Shown here piece after piece: positions 1 to 7,661 of a DNA stretch of 64,000 bases (its first letter is position 1; each line of letters opens with the position of its first letter). A program made the position numbers and the translations under genes. The stretch lies in the NCBI GenBank assembly GCA_964534125.1, contig CAZHOJ010000007.1, positions 1 through 64,000 on the forward strand, given 5' to 3'. Source of the DNA: 2-02-FULL-55-14 sp964534125. Lineage in GTDB: Bacteria; Bacteroidota; Ignavibacteria; UBA10030. A model generated the notes under the pieces. It was not told the origin of the DNA and made no database searches. It was given only the letters and a program-made list of their open reading frames with translations.

Positions 1-45
1 TACACGATGTCTTGGCACAGAATGGTGTACACGATGTGTTGGCAC
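1..45. repeat. Two 18-bp direct repeats at the window edge
   Basis: TACACGATGTCTTGGCAC (1-18) and TACACGATGTGTTGGCAC (28-45) differ at one base and are 27 bp apart. Several insertion-sequence families, IS21 among them, carry multiple short repeats at each end, so this may be the inner or outer end of an element lying to the left. No transposase is visible in the window, so the assignment is a guess. Confidence 0.4.
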
Positions 46-52
46 TCGTCAA

Positions 53-157
53 GTAAGCACTAGGCAGGAGATGGCAGGCGAAGAGCAGGGGAAAAGATTC
101 GAGAGCATGTTCCGGGTCCTCCGCCTGCCTGCACCCTGCTTACTGCCTACTGCATAC
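53..157. repeat. Intergenic inverted repeat, GGCAG word
   Basis: Arms 53-69 (GTAAGCACTAGGCAGGA) and 141-157 (TACTGCCTACTGCATAC) are inverted copies matching at 14 of 17 positions. The words AGGCAG and CTGCC recur between them (65-80, 123-150). It lies just downstream of the minus-strand permease gene that ends at 180. It is one of a set of similar word repeats in this window. Confidence 0.45.
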
Positions 158-179
158 CCTCCAGGATTTCCCGGGACAT

Positions 180-1421
180 CTATTCGTACCTCAAAGACTC
201 CACCGGGTCAACGCTTGCCGCCTTGCGTGCAGGGAAGAATCCCGCCAGGAGCCCGATGGTCGCCAGGATGCCGACCGTGAAGATCATCGTTTCCGGCGAG
301 AGGATGGGGCGTCCCAGGAACTGCATGGCACCCTCCTCCGCGGGCATCATTCGCACAAGACTGACGACCCCCCAGGAGAAGGTGAGGCCGATGGTCCCTC
401 CGATGCCCGAGATGAAGAGGGCTTCGAAAATGAACTGCCAGAGGATGTACTTCCGCTTCGCGCCGATGGCCATCTTGATGCCGATCTCGCGGGTCCGTTC
501 CTTCACGACCACGTACATGACGTTCGCAACGCCAACACCGGCGATCAGAAGCGTCAGAAATCCAACACCGAACAGGAAGATGCTGATCCCGAGTGTGATG
601 CGGCGGTTCATCTTCTCGTTCTCGATGAAATCCCAGACCGGCACGGCCCGCTCGTCCGCAGGGTCGAACTGATATTTCCGGCCCAGCGCTGCGGCTATGT
701 TCTGCATGACGACCTTCTGCGTCGAGGGATCCGACGGTCGGACGACGATAGAGTTGACATACCTGTAACCATAGGTCGTGCGGAATGTCGAATACGGGAC
801 GATTGCACGCCATGTATCAGGCCCGTTGTTCATCGACGTCTGGATCTTCTTCTGCATGACGCCGACCAGCGTGAACGGCACGTCGTCCACAAGCACCGTC
901 TTGCCGATGGGGTCTTCGTCCCCGAAGAGGTCCTCTGCTATCTCCCATCCGAGAAAGAGCACCCTGCGCTGCTCGCCAACATCGAGGGCGTTCAGAAATC
1001 TTCCTCCGGCGGTCGGGTACATCCGGCGCATCTCCTCGAACGAAGCATCGACCCCCTCGCATTCGGTCCGGGTCTGCTTCGATCCGTAGGTGAGCTTCAC
1101 ATTCCGTCGGTACTGAGGGGAGATCATGTCGATGCCCTGGACCGTCGTTCTCAGGAACTGCACGTCCTCTTCCATGAGGCGGATCCTGCGGCCTTTCGGG
1201 AGCCCCTGGTAGGTCATCCGCGTCTCACCGCCGTAGATGATCATGATCCGGTTGCCGGCGTTCATCAACCCCTGGAGCATCTGATGGCCAAGCCCATCCC
1301 CGAAGGCGAGCAACAGGACGACCGCGACCGTGCCCCATGTGATGGCGATGAGCGTCAGCGCCGCCCGGAGGCGATGTGCCTTAAGGTCACCAAGGAAGTC
1401 TTTGAGAAGTTCAATGATCAC
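180..1421 (-). CDS. MacB/FtsX-type ABC transporter permease
   Basis: This is a 413-residue inner-membrane permease of the MacB/LolC class. A first membrane helix lies at about residues 18-42, followed by a periplasmic MacB-core domain (about 45-260) and three C-terminal helices (about 283-310, 337-360, 378-398). The tail ARKAASVDPVESLRYE is typical of FtsX-domain permeases. It starts with GTG. It lacks the ATPase domain that E. coli MacB carries in the same chain, so it needs a separate LolD/MacB-type ATPase, and none is present in the window. It is the last gene of a minus-strand set with an HlyD adaptor and a second, related permease. The substrate cannot be told; such systems export peptides, lipids or drugs from the periplasmic side. 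Confidence 0.85.
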   Translation of the reverse strand: MIIELLKDFLGDLKAHRLRAALTLIAITWGTVAVVLLLAFGDGLGHQMLQGLMNAGNRIMIIYGGETRMTYQGLPKGRRIRLMEEDVQFLRTTVQGIDMISPQYRRNVKLTYGSKQTRTECEGVDASFEEMRRMYPTAGGRFLNALDVGEQRRVLFLGWEIAEDLFGDEDPIGKTVLVDDVPFTLVGVMQKKIQTSMNNGPDTWRAIVPYSTFRTTYGYRYVNSIVVRPSDPSTQKVVMQNIAAALGRKYQFDPADERAVPVWDFIENEKMNRRITLGISIFLFGVGFLTLLIAGVGVANVMYVVVKERTREIGIKMAIGAKRKYILWQFIFEALFISGIGGTIGLTFSWGVVSLVRMMPAEEGAMQFLGRPILSPETMIFTVGILATIGLLAGFFPARKAASVDPVESLRYE

Positions 1422-1480
1422 GTCTTACCCAATCCACAATCGGCATTCGCACATCGTCATTAGCACCCATCTCAAAAATT

Positions 1481-1556
1481 TATAGCCGCAAAGAACACAA
1501 AGAACTCATAGGTGATTTTTCACTGTCTTTGTGATCTATGCGTTCTTTGTGGTCAA
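1481..1556. repeat. Intergenic inverted repeat, CAAAGAAC word
   Basis: The 174-bp gap between the two permease genes contains CCGCAAAGAACACAAAGAAC (1486-1505), with TCATAGGTGA following. Facing it are the complementary words of CTTTGTGATCTATGCGTTCT (1527-1546) and TTTGTGG. The inner copy of CCRCAAAGAAC matches its partner at 10 of 11 bases. It sits in the middle of an operon and could fold as a stem in the transcript. It encodes no protein. Confidence 0.45.
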
Positions 1557-1595
1557 TTTCCCGGCTCGAAGAGGGTTCTTTGAGAAGACTTCTAG

Positions 1596-2828
1596 TCATG
1601 CGCGTAAACAGTCCACCACTTCCAGATTTGCCGCCCTCCGGGCAGGGAAGAGGCCGGCGAACAGCCCGATGATCGTCAGCACGCCGACCGTCGCCATCAC
1701 AACGGTCATCGACAGCTCCGGCGTTCCGACGAAATCCTTGATGGGAATGTATTGAAGCCCCTGGATGATGCCGATGGAGAACATGAAACCGATACCGGCC
1801 CCGAGCAGAAGGATGAAAACCGTTTCGGCGAAGAACTGGAACATGATGGTCCGCTTCTTCGCTCCCATCGCCCGCTTGATGCCGATCTCCCGAACCCGTT
1901 CCTGCACGACGATGAACATGATGTTCGCGACGCCGAGGCCCGCCACGCCGAGCGTGAAGCTGCCGATCAGTCCAAGGAATATGTTGAGCCCGAGGAAGAA
2001 GTAGAAGAAGAACCTGTCCATCTGCGTGGTGTCCCAGATCCAGATGGCGTTCCGGTCGGTCGGGTCGTACTTATATTTCCTTCCCAGCGCTGTGCGAACA
2101 TCCTCAGCGACCTGTTCTCCCTGTGTCGGGTCCTCTACCTGGTAGATCATGTTGCTGATGCGGTACCTGCCGAACACAGACTGATAGGTGGTCGAGGGAA
2201 CGTACAGGCGGTCCTTGTCGCGGGAATTGTAGGACGAGTTCTGCGTCTTCTTCTGCATGACCCCGATAACGACGAACGGAACATCGGCGACATGGATGAT
2301 CCGTCCGATGGCGTCCGACTCGCCGAAGAGGAATGTCTTCACCTGGTCGCCGATGAATACCACCCGACGCCGATGCTCATTGTCCATCGTATTGATGAAC
2401 CGTCCGCCCTGTTCCGGTATGATGTTGCGCATGTCCTCGTAACCGGGATAGACGCCTGCGATCAGAGGGTTCAGGATGTTCTCGCCGACACGGGCGTTCG
2501 TCCAGTGGTTGAACTCCGGACTGGCGTTCCTGATGCCCGGGACCTGCGCCATGACATAGTGAACGTCCTCTTCGATGAGGGAGATCGACCGCCCGGTGCC
2601 GTACCCTTCCCACGGCTTCGTCGTGCTGCCGGGCCACACGATCGCGATGCTCTCGCCGATGCCGTGCATGTTGATGGCCATCTGCCGCTGGAAACCGACC
2701 CCGAATGCAACCAGCACAGTGATCGCGACAGTTCCCCAGATGATGCCGAACATGGTCAACAGGGACCTAAGCTTCTGTGCCTTAAGGTCGATGAAGAATT
2801 CAGACAGGATGGTGCGGAAGTAGTCCAT
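1596..2828 (-). CDS. MacB/FtsX-type ABC transporter permease (first of pair)
   Basis: A 410-residue paralogue of the downstream permease with the same plan: helix at about 18-42, large MacB-type periplasmic core (about 45-250), then three helices (about 275-305, 325-355, 370-395) forming the FtsX domain. The motif RERVREIGIKRAMGAKKRTI is the conserved cytoplasmic coupling loop. There is no ATPase domain. Two related but distinct permeases in series suggest a heterodimeric transporter working with the HlyD-type adaptor encoded just upstream. The ATG at 2828 lies 3 bp from the inverted-repeat arm of the S23 element, and no Shine-Dalgarno sequence is visible. Confidence 0.85.
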   Translation of the reverse strand: MDYFRTILSEFFIDLKAQKLRSLLTMFGIIWGTVAITVLVAFGVGFQRQMAINMHGIGESIAIVWPGSTTKPWEGYGTGRSISLIEEDVHYVMAQVPGIRNASPEFNHWTNARVGENILNPLIAGVYPGYEDMRNIIPEQGGRFINTMDNEHRRRVVFIGDQVKTFLFGESDAIGRIIHVADVPFVVIGVMQKKTQNSSYNSRDKDRLYVPSTTYQSVFGRYRISNMIYQVEDPTQGEQVAEDVRTALGRKYKYDPTDRNAIWIWDTTQMDRFFFYFFLGLNIFLGLIGSFTLGVAGLGVANIMFIVVQERVREIGIKRAMGAKKRTIMFQFFAETVFILLLGAGIGFMFSIGIIQGLQYIPIKDFVGTPELSMTVVMATVGVLTIIGLFAGLFPARRAANLEVVDCLRA

Positions 2829-2831
2829 GAA

Positions 2832-3285
2832 GATTGCGAATATCGAATTGTCAATTGCGAATTAGTTTTCTCTCAGTGTTCTTCGGGCTGTCTTGCCTGA
2901 TGCAGTGAGCATCGCCGTGATCTCCTTCGCCTCCTGAAGAGCTGGCTCAACCATGTCTGCCGGGAGAAGCCCCCCGTCTCTGATGAGTTCAAGCCAGTAT
3001 TGAGACTCATCTGCCTCTTCTTCAGAGATCGTGATCTTCGAAATGAAGTCTCTCTTCGAACGGGCCTTGCATGCTGATCGATAGTTGGCGCCCACCGATG
3101 TGCCGCAACTGATGAGCTGCTTGCCTATGACCCATCCGGGATTGTTGTCGGGTAGCTTTGCCGCTATCGCAAGTATCATAAGAGCGAATCGTTTTGTCCG
3201 TTGCCTGAACTCTTCCGCATCCATATCTCCCCCTCTTCTTCAGTGACGTACACAATTCGCAATCGTCAATCCGCAATTCGAAATT
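2832..3285. repeat. Inverted-repeat arms enclosing the S23 gene (IVS-like element)
   Basis: The left arm 2832-2863 and right arm 3254-3285 are inverted copies matching at 25 of 32 positions, with a perfect AATTCGCAAT core. They are AT-rich in a GC-rich region and built from the word AATTCG/CAATT. The left arm starts 3 bp upstream of the permease start codon and includes part of the S23 stop codon. The right arm ends 3 bp short of the adaptor gene's stop codon. The unit therefore fills the whole spacer. S23-encoding intervening sequences of 23S rRNA in Leptospira and Coxiella have the same arm-ORF-arm plan; calling this one a related element is an inference. Confidence 0.55.
2862..3224 (-). 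CDS. S23/four-helix-bundle protein (IVS-encoded family)
   Basis: A 120-residue, almost entirely helical protein. The family signature is clear: FALMILAIAAKLP in helix 1, then IGKQLISCGTSVGANYRSAC and KARSKRDFISKITISEEEAD, then ESQYWLELIRDGG. This is the four-helix-bundle/S23 ribosomal-protein-like family (TIGR02436 type), first seen in 23S rRNA intervening sequences. The related Avd proteins serve diversity-generating retroelements, but no reverse transcriptase lies nearby. Its molecular role is unknown in general. It sits between an efflux adaptor and its permease with no functional reason, flanked by inverted-repeat arms, so it is probably a passenger rather than a transporter subunit. Confidence 0.85.
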   Translation of the reverse strand: MDAEEFRQRTKRFALMILAIAAKLPDNNPGWVIGKQLISCGTSVGANYRSACKARSKRDFISKITISEEEADESQYWLELIRDGGLLPADMVEPALQEAKEITAMLTASGKTARRTLREN

Positions 3286-3288
3286 GAC

Positions 3289-4383
3289 CTACTCTATCAC
3301 CTTCTGCGGCTTCTCGCACACTTTGTCGCCTTCCGCGAGGCCTTCGAGGACCTCGATGGAGATCGCGTCGCTCAGGCCGGTCTTGATGAGCTTCTCTTCG
3401 TTCCCGGTCGCGGTCGGGATGGTCACGAAGGAGCTGTCATTCCGGAAGGTCACAACGCGCTCAGGGATCGTGAGCACATCTTCCTTCTTACTGATGATGA
3501 TGTTCGCGTTCGCAGAATATCCGGCGCGAAGCAGCGTCTCGCGCGAGCCGGGCAGCAGGATCTCGATCGGGAAGACCGTCGCGTTGTCCTTCTTCTCCGC
3601 CTTCAGCCAGATCTTTCGCAGCTGACCCTTCACCGTATCGTTCGGAAGCGCACCCACCTTGATCTCCGCCGGCATGCCTTCCGCCATCTTCCCTACATCG
3701 ATCTCGTCCACCGTTCCCTTGAACAGGAGCCGCTGCATGTTCGCCATCTTCATTAGGACGGTCCCTTCCTGGAACGACGTCAGCGGCGTCACAGGATCGC
3801 CGACCTCGACCGAACGGCTCAGCACATACCCGTCGATGGGGGCCTTGATGATCGACTCGATCTGTGTATCGCCGATCATGACCCTGCCGCTCTCCAGGAG
3901 CGCAAGCTTCTCATTCGCGATGTTGAGCCGGAGCGCCGCTTCGTCGAAGCGCTTCGTCATATCCTCCCATTCCTGGTCGGAGATCAGCTTCGACTCGTGC
4001 AGCTGTTCCTGTCGGACCTTCTCTTTTTCGAGCTGTTCGAGGTCGACCTGGGCGAGCTGGACCTGCCGTTTTGCATCGGCCAGCTCGATCGGTGTCGGAT
4101 CAGGCCGCACCTCGAGGAGCGGATGGCCCGCTTCGACATACTCGCCGACATCTGCCAGAATGTAGCTGACCACCCCGGAGATCTTTGATTTGACCGAGAT
4201 CTCGATCTCGGGTTCGATGGTCCCGACCGCGAGTGCCTTGTCGATGACCGTGCCCCGCTTCACATCCACCGTCGGCAGCGCTTCATCTTCGTTGGATGAG
4301 GAATTGCCGAGGAAAAACCAGGCGGGGACCGCGAGGACGATCACTCCAGCGGCGTAGTAGATGATCTTGGTCTTCTTTTTCAT
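3289..4383 (-). CDS. HlyD/MacA-type periplasmic adaptor (membrane fusion protein)
   Basis: The adaptor should link the two permeases to the outer membrane or to substrate. The N-terminus KKKTKIIYYAAGVIVLAVPA is a single membrane anchor. A lipoyl-like half (SGVVSYILADVGEYVEAGHP) follows, then a charged alpha-helical hairpin at about residues 95-165, a second lipoyl half (IKAPIDGYVLSRSVEVGDPV), a beta-barrel and a membrane-proximal domain. I chose the ATG at 4383, which places the lysine-rich anchor at the N-terminus. A GTG at 4428 would add 15 polar residues. It is the first gene of the set; the next gene downstream is the inserted S23 gene. Confidence 0.85.
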   Translation of the reverse strand: MKKKTKIIYYAAGVIVLAVPAWFFLGNSSSNEDEALPTVDVKRGTVIDKALAVGTIEPEIEISVKSKISGVVSYILADVGEYVEAGHPLLEVRPDPTPIELADAKRQVQLAQVDLEQLEKEKVRQEQLHESKLISDQEWEDMTKRFDEAALRLNIANEKLALLESGRVMIGDTQIESIIKAPIDGYVLSRSVEVGDPVTPLTSFQEGTVLMKMANMQRLLFKGTVDEIDVGKMAEGMPAEIKVGALPNDTVKGQLRKIWLKAEKKDNATVFPIEILLPGSRETLLRAGYSANANIIISKKEDVLTIPERVVTFRNDSSFVTIPTATGNEEKLIKTGLSDAISIEVLEGLAEGDKVCEKPQKVIE

Positions 4384-4548
4384 GGGAGGGTCCGTTCGTG
4401 AGGGTTCACTGTCACTTACGTCGTCCACCGGGCTTTGTTGCGGGAGCTGGCGTATCAGAGCAGAACAGTCCGCTCGAACGGCAGACCGGGGTGAATAACT
4501 TTAGACCTTGTCGGAGCGGGAAAGGTTGCGGTGGGGGAGTGCCTGCTG

Positions 4549-5433
4549 CTACCGCGCGGCGGGAAGCGAGCGGAGAAATCCGCCAATACGGGTCAGATAT
4601 TCGTCCGCGCCGACGAGATAGGTGTCATTGTGGCCGGCACCATCGATGAGGTAGAGCTCTTTCGGGCCTGGGGCTATCCTATAGAGCTCCTCACCGAGTG
4701 CCGGGGGAACAATGTCGTCGTTCGAACCGTGGATGTGGAGAGAAGGGATGTGCAGGCTGCCGATCTTGGACCGGGAATCGAGCCGGGTCGAGATCAGAGA
4801 GCCGACACCGGGAAGGAAAGGGTAGGCGCTGGACGCCATGTCCCTTGCTGAGGTGAATGTCGCTTCGAGGATGAGCGCATCTGTGCGCCGATGGGTCGCC
4901 AGGTCCACAACGACCGCGCCCCCCAGGCTCCGGCCCCAGAGAACAACGGGAGAACCGCTCGTATCGATGGTCATCAGGTGGTCATACGCCGCCCGGGCAT
5001 CAGCGAAGATACCCTCTTCGTCCGGACTCCCTTCGCTCTTTCCGTATCCGCGGTAATCGAACATGAAGATGTTCGCCTTCAGGGGAGCCATGCGCTTCAT
5101 CCAGTGGAAGCGGTGAGAGAGATTCCCGGCATTCCCGTGAGCAAAGAGGATGGTCGCAACGGCGGAGTCGGCCGGTGCAAAGACCCCGTGAAGCCGCACA
5201 CCGTCCTCCGTCAGGAACGAGTGCTCGGAGGCGTTCGGGATCGCCCGGATGTCATCGTATGGTCCGGAAGGATACGCAGAAGGGAAGAAGATGAACGATT
5301 TCTCGAATAGCATGATCAGGATCGTCCAGAAGATGATGGCTGCAGTGACCGCAACCAGTATCCTTCGCGCCAAACGGAGCAAGGTCCAAAGCGAACCGTG
5401 TGGTGCAATGCCTGCGTAGTTTGACTGGCCCAC
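4549..5433 (-). CDS. Membrane-anchored alpha/beta hydrolase (BEM46-like)
   Basis: A 294-residue serine hydrolase. One N-terminal membrane segment (about 24-46) anchors the catalytic domain. The oxyanion/turn motif FAHGNAGN, the nucleophile elbow GRSLGG, an acid candidate in HGSNDDIVPP and a terminal histidine in DGAGHND make a complete catalytic triad. The family resembles BEM46/YfhR-type esterases; the substrate is unknown. It begins 21 bp after the acr3 stop on the same strand, so it may be the last gene of the ars operon, though no arsenic role is known for the family. Confidence 0.8.
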   Translation of the reverse strand: MGQSNYAGIAPHGSLWTLLRLARRILVAVTAAIIFWTILIMLFEKSFIFFPSAYPSGPYDDIRAIPNASEHSFLTEDGVRLHGVFAPADSAVATILFAHGNAGNLSHRFHWMKRMAPLKANIFMFDYRGYGKSEGSPDEEGIFADARAAYDHLMTIDTSGSPVVLWGRSLGGAVVVDLATHRRTDALILEATFTSARDMASSAYPFLPGVGSLISTRLDSRSKIGSLHIPSLHIHGSNDDIVPPALGEELYRIAPGPKELYLIDGAGHNDTYLVGADEYLTRIGGFLRSLPAAR

Positions 5434-5454
5434 GTCATTGCTCCTGAGCGCCGC

Positions 5455-6516
5455 CTACCTTGCAGCAGGGGCCGCAGTGAAGAAGCGGTCCCGCAGTTTC
5501 AATGAGACCGTCACGAGTGCCACGAGGACCGGGACCTCCACGAGGGGACCGATGACGGTCGCGAATGCGACCTCCGACCCGATGCCGAAGACCGCAATGG
5601 CAACAGCGATGGCCAGCTCGAAATCATTGCTGCCGGCGGTGAACGCCACGGTCGCCGCTTTCGGGTATGGCGTTCCCATCCGGTACGCAATGTAGAAGGT
5701 GACGAAGAACATGACCGCAAAATAGATAGAATATGGGATAGCCGCACGGACAACGTCCATCGGCAGCTCAAAGATCAGCTCTCCTTTGAGGGAGAACATA
5801 ACGAAGATGGTGAACAGCAGGGCGGCCGGTGTGATCGGACCCAGCTTGGGGACGAACGTGCCATGGTACCATTCCTTGCCTTTCGTCCGTATGCCGACCG
5901 CCCGCGACACGAGGCCGGCCGCGAACGGGATGCCGAGGTAGATCAGGACAGTGACGGCGATCTCACCTATGGAGATGTCAACGATGGCGCCGTCGAGGCC
6001 GAAGAAGGGGGGCAGGACAGTGATGAAGATGTAGGCATAGGCCGAGTAGAACAGCACCTGAAAGACAGCATTGAACGCGACAAGGCCCGCCGCAAGCTCG
6101 GTATCGCCGCAGGCGAGGTCGTTCCACACCAGCACCATCGCGATGCATCGTGCCAGGCCGACCAGGATGACCCCCACCATCATCTCTGGCCTGTCAGGCA
6201 GCAGGACGATGGCCAGTACGAACATCACCAGCGGACCGAAGATCCAGTTCTGCACAAGGGACAGACCCAGCAGTCGCTTATGTCCCATGACGGTGGGGAG
6301 TTCTTCGTAGCGGACCTTCGCGAGGGGAGGATACATCATCAGGATGAGCCCGACGGCGATAGGGATATTCGTGGAGCCCACGGAGAACTGGTCCCAGAAA
6401 AAAGCCAGATCGGGGAACAGATGTCCGGCAACGACGCCCGTCGCCATCGTCAGGAAGATCCACAGGGTCAGGTAGCGGTCGAAGAATGATAGCTGCTTTG
6501 TCACGGAGCTCATCAT
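5455..6516 (-). CDS. acr3: Arsenite efflux permease Acr3
   Basis: Acr3 exports arsenite, and sometimes antimonite, through the inner membrane using the proton gradient. The 353-residue protein has about ten hydrophobic segments. It carries the Acr3 signature LARCIAMVLVWNDLACGD at about residues 129-146, with the cysteine needed for transport, and a late segment AFTAGSNDFELAIAVAIAVF typical of the bile/arsenite/riboflavin transporter superfamily. It lies 39 bp downstream of arsC in an arsR-arsC-acr3 operon. There is a second ATG one codon inside. Confidence 0.93.
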   Translation of the reverse strand: MMSSVTKQLSFFDRYLTLWIFLTMATGVVAGHLFPDLAFFWDQFSVGSTNIPIAVGLILMMYPPLAKVRYEELPTVMGHKRLLGLSLVQNWIFGPLVMFVLAIVLLPDRPEMMVGVILVGLARCIAMVLVWNDLACGDTELAAGLVAFNAVFQVLFYSAYAYIFITVLPPFFGLDGAIVDISIGEIAVTVLIYLGIPFAAGLVSRAVGIRTKGKEWYHGTFVPKLGPITPAALLFTIFVMFSLKGELIFELPMDVVRAAIPYSIYFAVMFFVTFYIAYRMGTPYPKAATVAFTAGSNDFELAIAVAIAVFGIGSEVAFATVIGPLVEVPVLVALVTVSLKLRDRFFTAAPAAR

Positions 6517-6555
6517 GGTCCTTTCATAATGGGGCGGTCTGTCGGCCGGTTGGAT

Positions 6556-6984
6556 CTAGTGCCGCACCGGATCTATGTGGTCCTGCACAAAAGCCCGGAA
6601 TCGCGTCTCGATCTCATCCCGGATACGCCGGAACTCGGAGAGGACGAAGTCGTCTGTGCCGGTCACTTTTGCGGGGTCTTCGAACCCGATGTGCAGACGG
6701 TGCTTCACCGTTCCGATAAAAGCCGGACAGTTCTCCTCTGCATCGCCGCAGACGGTGATGACATAATCGAACGGCTGCGTCAGGAACGTATCCACCGACT
6801 GCGGGGTGTTGGCGGAGATGTCGACTCCCTTCTCCTGCATGACCTTCACGGCGAGGGGATGGACCTGCTCCGCGGGAGCGGTGCCGGCAGAATGGACCGT
6901 TGCCGACGGCGCGAACTGTCTCACAAATCCTTCTGCCATTTGACTTCGGCAGGAGTTCCCGGTGCAGAGGATGAGAATGTTCAT
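6556..6984 (-). CDS. arsC: Arsenate reductase, thioredoxin-type (LMW-PTP fold)
   Basis: ArsC reduces arsenate to arsenite for export by Acr3. The start of the protein, ILILCTGNSCRSQMAEGFV, carries the CX5R loop of the low-molecular-weight tyrosine phosphatase fold with the nucleophile Cys. Further cysteines in VITVCGDAEENCPAF are the resolving pair of the thioredoxin-coupled class. I took the ATG at 6984, which puts the P-loop at residue 7 and gives a 142-residue protein. It overlaps the arsR stop codon by 4 bp (ATGA), implying translational coupling. Confidence 0.93.
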   Translation of the reverse strand: MNILILCTGNSCRSQMAEGFVRQFAPSATVHSAGTAPAEQVHPLAVKVMQEKGVDISANTPQSVDTFLTQPFDYVITVCGDAEENCPAFIGTVKHRLHIGFEDPAKVTGTDDFVLSEFRRIRDEIETRFRAFVQDHIDPVRH

Positions 6985-7385
6985 GATGGTTGGCGGCTTC
7001 GTTTGTGTGTGCGGACGGTCCGATGGGGCGTGAGGCCGACGACGCATTTCCCTTGCTCGCGCATGCTCAATCGTGCCTTCAGATTCTCAGTGTCGGATAC
7101 GAACGGCGACCGGGAGAGGGATGTCCGCAGGAATGCGAGCAGGGCCCTGTTCCACTCCTCTTCGTTCCGGAGACGATAATATCCCCATAATCCCTCCTTC
7201 TCGACGGTGACGAGGCCAGCGTGCCGAAGGGTGGTAAGATGTTTGGAGATGCTGTACTGTGGAATCCCAAGCGCATCGACGATCTCGCACACGCAGAGAG
7301 ACACTCCCGACGAGAGGAACAGATTGAGTACCCGCAGGCGAGTCTCGTCTCCGAGTGATTTGAGGACGTCGCTCTCCTGGCTCAT
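6981..7385 (-). CDS. arsR: ArsR-family arsenic-responsive repressor
   Basis: A winged-helix repressor of about 134 residues starting at the ATG at 7385. KSLGDETRLRVLNLF opens the ArsR fold. VSLCVCEIVDAL matches the classical arsenite-sensing CxC motif (ELCVCDL in model proteins). ALGIPQYSISKHLTTLRHAG is the recognition helix. The C-terminal tail after about residue 95 is longer than usual. It is the first gene of arsR-arsC-acr3, with an AT-rich palindrome directly upstream at 7400-7434 as its probable operator. Arsenite binding should release it from DNA. Confidence 0.9.
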   Translation of the reverse strand: MSQESDVLKSLGDETRLRVLNLFLSSGVSLCVCEIVDALGIPQYSISKHLTTLRHAGLVTVEKEGLWGYYRLRNEEEWNRALLAFLRTSLSRSPFVSDTENLKARLSMREQGKCVVGLTPHRTVRTHKRSRQPS

Positions 7386-7399
7386 GTCAGGATTGGGTC

Positions 7400-7434
7400 T
7401 ATATGCATATATGCACTCATTGGCATATAGTATA
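7400..7434 (-). promoter_or_regulatory. Probable ArsR operator/promoter of the ars operon
   Basis: TATATGCATATATGCA (7400-7415) and TGGCATATAGTATA (7421-7434) make an AT-rich inverted repeat 15 bp upstream of the arsR start. ATGCATATAT-type dyads are the usual ArsR/SmtB binding sites. It stands out sharply from the GC-rich surroundings. Promoter boxes for arsR probably overlap it. Confidence 0.6.
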
Positions 7435-7661
7435 CGAATGAAACGGAGAACATGCAAGCAGAGAGAGTTTTGCTGGGCGGCTGCATCGCCGCAGGTGAAC
7501 AGCCACAGGCGCCCCCCAGATAAGCTTTGTCGTGATGGCCAACAGCAAGGAGCGAATAGATCCGCTTGACCGTCGTCGCCTGAGGCTGGAAGCGATGGAA
7601 CACCCCCGGCAGGGAACCGGCCGCAACAATGGCTGTGGTTAAGGTCTTGCTCCCTCCTCAT
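7435..7661. other. Intergenic stretch without recognised gene
   Basis: This 227-bp gap lies between the ars operator and the ccdA stop codon. It has one possible stem: CTGGGCGGC near 7475 against the facing GCGCCCCCCAG near 7511. It has no U-tract, no convincing ORF and no tRNA. Confidence 0.3.

Noticed and set aside
1752..2900. A 382-residue open frame on the plus strand opposite the permease
   Set aside because: It is antisense to a gene with clear family motifs and shows biased, low-quality composition. It is a shadow of codon use in GC-rich DNA.
2862..3224. Reading the four-helix gene as a diversity-generating retroelement accessory (Avd)
   Set aside because: No reverse transcriptase, template repeat or variable repeat is nearby. 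The sequence matches the S23 branch and its flanks look like an intervening sequence.
4384..4428. GTG start adding 15 residues to the adaptor
   Set aside because: The extra residues are polar and would precede the lysine-rich membrane anchor. The ATG at 4383 fits adaptor proteins better.
7386..7661. Long N-terminal extension of ArsR read from 7661
   Set aside because: The extension is non-homologous, crosses the operator and contains no ArsR sequence. The ATG at 7385 gives a normal protein start.
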